Origin: Bacillota bacterium
GTDB lineage: Bacteria > Bacillota > UBA4882 > UBA10575
DNA length: 8,003 nt
Reading direction: 5' to 3'
Assembly (NCBI GenBank): GCA_012512605.1
Contig: JAAZDX010000208.1
Span: forward strand, 1-8,003
The position numbers were made by a program, and so were the translations under genes. The notes beneath the pieces are model-generated. The model was not told the DNA's origin and did no database searches. It saw only the letters and a list, made by a program, of their open reading frames with translations. How positions within the stretch are numbered: the first letter of the stretch is position 1; each line of letters starts with the position of its first letter. Shown piece by piece: positions 6,860-8,003 of the stretch.

Positions 6860-6934
6860 CCTGTCCATCCTTCATCACCATCCACTATTAAACTCGGTTC
6901 TCCGCTGACAACAAGCTCCTTTATTCGCTTCTTC

Positions 6935-7150
6935 CTATTCCTCTTCATCCGGCACGTATTCCAGCAAATCACCCGGCTGGCAGTTTAACGCCCGGCATAT
7001 AGCGTTCAGGGTCGAAAAACGAATTGCTTTAACCTTACCCGTTTTTAAATTTGACAGATTAACCACGGATATCTGTACCCGTTCCGCCAGCTGATTCAGG
7101 GCCATTTTACGGTCGGCAAGCACCCGATCCAGTCTTGTGATTATTGCCAA
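6935..7150 (-). CDS. Small XRE/Cro-C1-type helix-turn-helix regulator (YozG-like)
   Basis: A 71-residue protein that is almost entirely one Cro/C1-type DNA-binding domain. MALNQLAERVQISVVNLSNL (about 16-35) gives helices 1 to 3, including the turn and recognition helix. FSTLNAICRALNCQPGDLLEY (about 45-65) is the typical closing pair of helices. The acidic tail is PDEEE. There is no sensor domain. The start codon is TTG at 7148-7150; an in-frame TGA three codons upstream rules out a longer form. The ribosome site is poor (GAAGGA 13 nt away, or GGTGA at 6 nt), suggesting coupling to the DUF2975 gene, whose stop is 17 nt upstream. Small XRE proteins beside DUF2975 membrane proteins are a known Bacillota pairing (yoaS/yozG in Bacillus subtilis, from memory). 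It probably regulates its own operon; its targets are unknown. Confidence 0.9.
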   Translation of the reverse strand: MAIITRLDRVLADRKMALNQLAERVQISVVNLSNLKTGKVKAIRFSTLNAICRALNCQPGDLLEYVPDEEE

Positions 7151-7167
7151 TCTTGATCACCGTTCCT

Positions 7168-7755
7168 TCAAAGGGTCGCATCATATTCTTTTTGCAAAAA
7201 ACACCCGTACTTAAAAACCCCGGCAAGAATTAGGATGAGAAGACCCGTCGTTAACATGGTCAGATCCGTTGCATAACTGACTTGCAAGCAATTTATCTGC
7301 AAACTCTGAACCGCCGCCACAACCAAGAGGTATTGGGCAACATTAATCAAAACCGAACCCGTTATTAAGGAGAACGCGATTATGAACAGTCTCTTCACAT
7401 TTTCTTCGGCAAAGGGGCAATCCTGAACCACGGTTTTAAGAATATTCCTGACTTGGCGAAAAATAGTGGCAGCCATCAAAACAACAAGACTAACGGTGGG
7501 AATAAACCTTAATATCACCGGTCGCAAAATAGGAAGTTCATACATACTCCGATCAACTTTGTAGCTAATTAGTCCGTTTAGAACCAATGAAATCGTCATA
7601 CTCTCCGTTTTGGGAATCGTCAATGCCCCTATTAAGACCAAGATACAAAGGGAAACGATCCCCATTCCGCTAATTATGGTTACCCAAAAAAACACATCCA
7701 TAATTGCCCGTAAAATTTTCGCGGTTTTTCTTACCTTATCCAGGCTGAGCACCAC
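7168..7755 (-). CDS. DUF2975 family four-helix membrane protein (YoaS-like)
   Basis: A 195-residue integral membrane protein with four predicted helices at about 18-46, 81-99, 122-149 and 164-184. No signal peptide cleavage site is evident. The loop before helix 3 reads DCPFAEENVKRLFIIAF (112-128), and the C-terminus reads FLQKEYDATL. A PF-x-x-EN-x-x-RL segment and an LQ-E-x-x-x-T-type tail are the features I associate with DUF2975. The function of the family is not established. The start is GTG at 7753-7755, supported by GGGAGG 7 nt upstream; a second GTG follows directly. It is the first gene after a near-consensus promoter and precedes the XRE gene by 17 nt, as in other DUF2975/XRE pairs. 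One inference is that the membrane protein senses envelope state or controls the XRE protein, but nothing in the sequence proves it. Confidence 0.85.
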   Translation of the reverse strand: MVLSLDKVRKTAKILRAIMDVFFWVTIISGMGIVSLCILVLIGALTIPKTESMTISLVLNGLISYKVDRSMYELPILRPVILRFIPTVSLVVLMAATIFRQVRNILKTVVQDCPFAEENVKRLFIIAFSLITGSVLINVAQYLLVVAAVQSLQINCLQVSYATDLTMLTTGLLILILAGVFKYGCFLQKEYDATL

Positions 7756-7796
7756 AAAAACACCTCCCGTCTAATTTAGTAAGCTGTTTCAGGCCC

Positions 7797-7825
7797 ATTT
7801 TATAACATAAGTTTACCCTTGTCAA
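7797..7825 (-). promoter_or_regulatory. Sigma-A-type promoter of the DUF2975-XRE unit
   Basis: A perfect -35 TTGACA (7825-7820) and a -10 TAAAAT (7802-7797, 5 of 6 bases) are separated by 17 nt. An AT-rich stretch (ATAAATTTTTA) directly upstream could act as an UP element. The predicted start lies about 35 nt before the GTG start, leaving room for the GGGAGG ribosome site. This is the best promoter in the window. Confidence 0.8.
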
Positions 7826-7832
7826 TAAAAAT

Positions 7833-7842
7833 TTATCGATAA
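7833..7842. promoter_or_regulatory. Perfect 10-bp palindrome, candidate operator
   Basis: TTATCGATAA is a perfect inverted repeat 7 nt upstream of the -35 box of the DUF2975-XRE promoter. Cro/C1-type dimers bind short palindromes of this kind, and the regulator is encoded in the same unit, so autoregulation is possible. A 10-bp AT-rich palindrome can also arise by chance. Confidence 0.3.
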
Positions 7843-7887
7843 TCGTTAAGTTGTGTCCCTTTATCTCTACACTGCTGCCAAGTCCGG

Positions 7888-7916
7888 AAAAAATAAAAAA
7901 GCGGGTCGCCCCGCTT
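7888..7916 (-). terminator. Intrinsic terminator of a gene entering from the right edge
   Basis: On the minus strand AAGCGGG, loop GCGA and CCCGCTT form a 7-bp GC-rich hairpin with a GNRA loop, followed by TTTTATTTTTT. It lies upstream of the DUF2975 promoter and so should end the transcript of whatever minus-strand gene precedes it beyond 8003. On the plus strand the tract is A-rich before the hairpin, so it is effective only for minus-strand transcription. Confidence 0.9.
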
Positions 7917-7960
7917 GGTCCATCCGAATAACATCAAGGAATTTTTCGACCAAAATCCCC

Positions 7961-8003
7961 CTAATTATGTTTAAGAAATGCGATAATTCCACTCTTACGA
8001 GAG
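7961..8003 (-). CDS. Possible C-terminal end of an upstream gene, cut by the window edge
   Basis: One minus-strand frame reads 13 codons from the edge (ending GIIAFLKHN) to a TAG at 7961-7963, about 45 nt before the terminator hairpin. That spacing suits the end of a gene. A frame this short is often open by chance, and another frame also stays open through here. The terminator is the main reason to expect a gene end nearby. No family can be assigned. Confidence 0.25.
   Translation of the reverse strand, partial: SRKSGIIAFLKHN

Noticed and set aside
6869..6934. A tiny frame after AAAGGAG in the XRE-ispDF gap (TTG start, seven codons).
   Set aside because: Although the ribosome site looks good, the product would be seven residues. 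The site more likely arises by chance.
7843..8003. A minus-strand frame that stays open from the edge through the terminator hairpin.
   Set aside because: It reads through the hairpin and T tract, lacks family signal, and the terminator argues against coding there.
1..8003. CRISPR arrays, tRNA or rRNA genes, insertion sequences, long direct repeats.
   Set aside because: None was seen by eye on either strand. Almost all of the sequence is accounted for by the listed genes and leaders.

Overview
The window looks like chromosomal DNA of a Bacillota (Firmicutes) bacterium, probably a clostridial or limnochordial lineage. This is an inference. It rests on strong Shine-Dalgarno sites, GTG and TTG starts, U-tract intrinsic terminators, a riboswitch that acts through transcription termination, and a DUF2975/XRE gene pair of the kind seen in Bacillus. 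Base composition is moderately GC-rich, with AT-rich gaps. Every supported gene is on the minus strand, so transcription runs from right to left.

Right end (8003 to about 6935): the edge may hold the last codons of an upstream gene, followed by a clear intrinsic terminator at about 7888-7916. A near-consensus promoter (TTGACA, 17 nt, TAAAAT) then drives a two-gene unit: a four-helix DUF2975 membrane protein (GTG start) and, 17 nt later, a 71-residue XRE-type DNA-binding protein (TTG start). A perfect 10-bp palindrome lies just upstream of the -35 box and could be an operator.

Middle (6859-5573): a bifunctional IspDF enzyme of the MEP isoprenoid pathway, both halves with intact motifs. No terminator is visible between the XRE gene and ispDF.

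Left of centre (about 5590-1652): a TPP riboswitch starts about 25 nt after the ispDF stop codon. It is followed by a terminator hairpin and then by a thiamine ABC importer operon, thiB-thiP-thiQ (lipoprotein receptor, fused double permease, ATPase). The genes overlap by 4 bp at each junction. The leader should shut the operon off when TPP is plentiful. ThiQ carries a C-terminal extension of about 130 residues that the enterobacterial protein lacks.

Left end (1562-1): a glycoside hydrolase family 2 (GH2) protein, cut by the window edge. It lies about 90 nt behind thiQ with no clear terminator between, so it may be the last gene of the thiamine operon. The fold signatures are present, but the general acid/base Glu is Gln and the position expected for the nucleophile Glu is Trp. 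It therefore looks like a catalytically dead GH2 homologue and is the most unusual item here.

A possible metabolic link is that DXP synthase, the first MEP-pathway enzyme, needs TPP, and DXP also feeds thiamine thiazole synthesis. Thiamine uptake beside ispDF therefore makes sense, though adjacency does not prove co-regulation.
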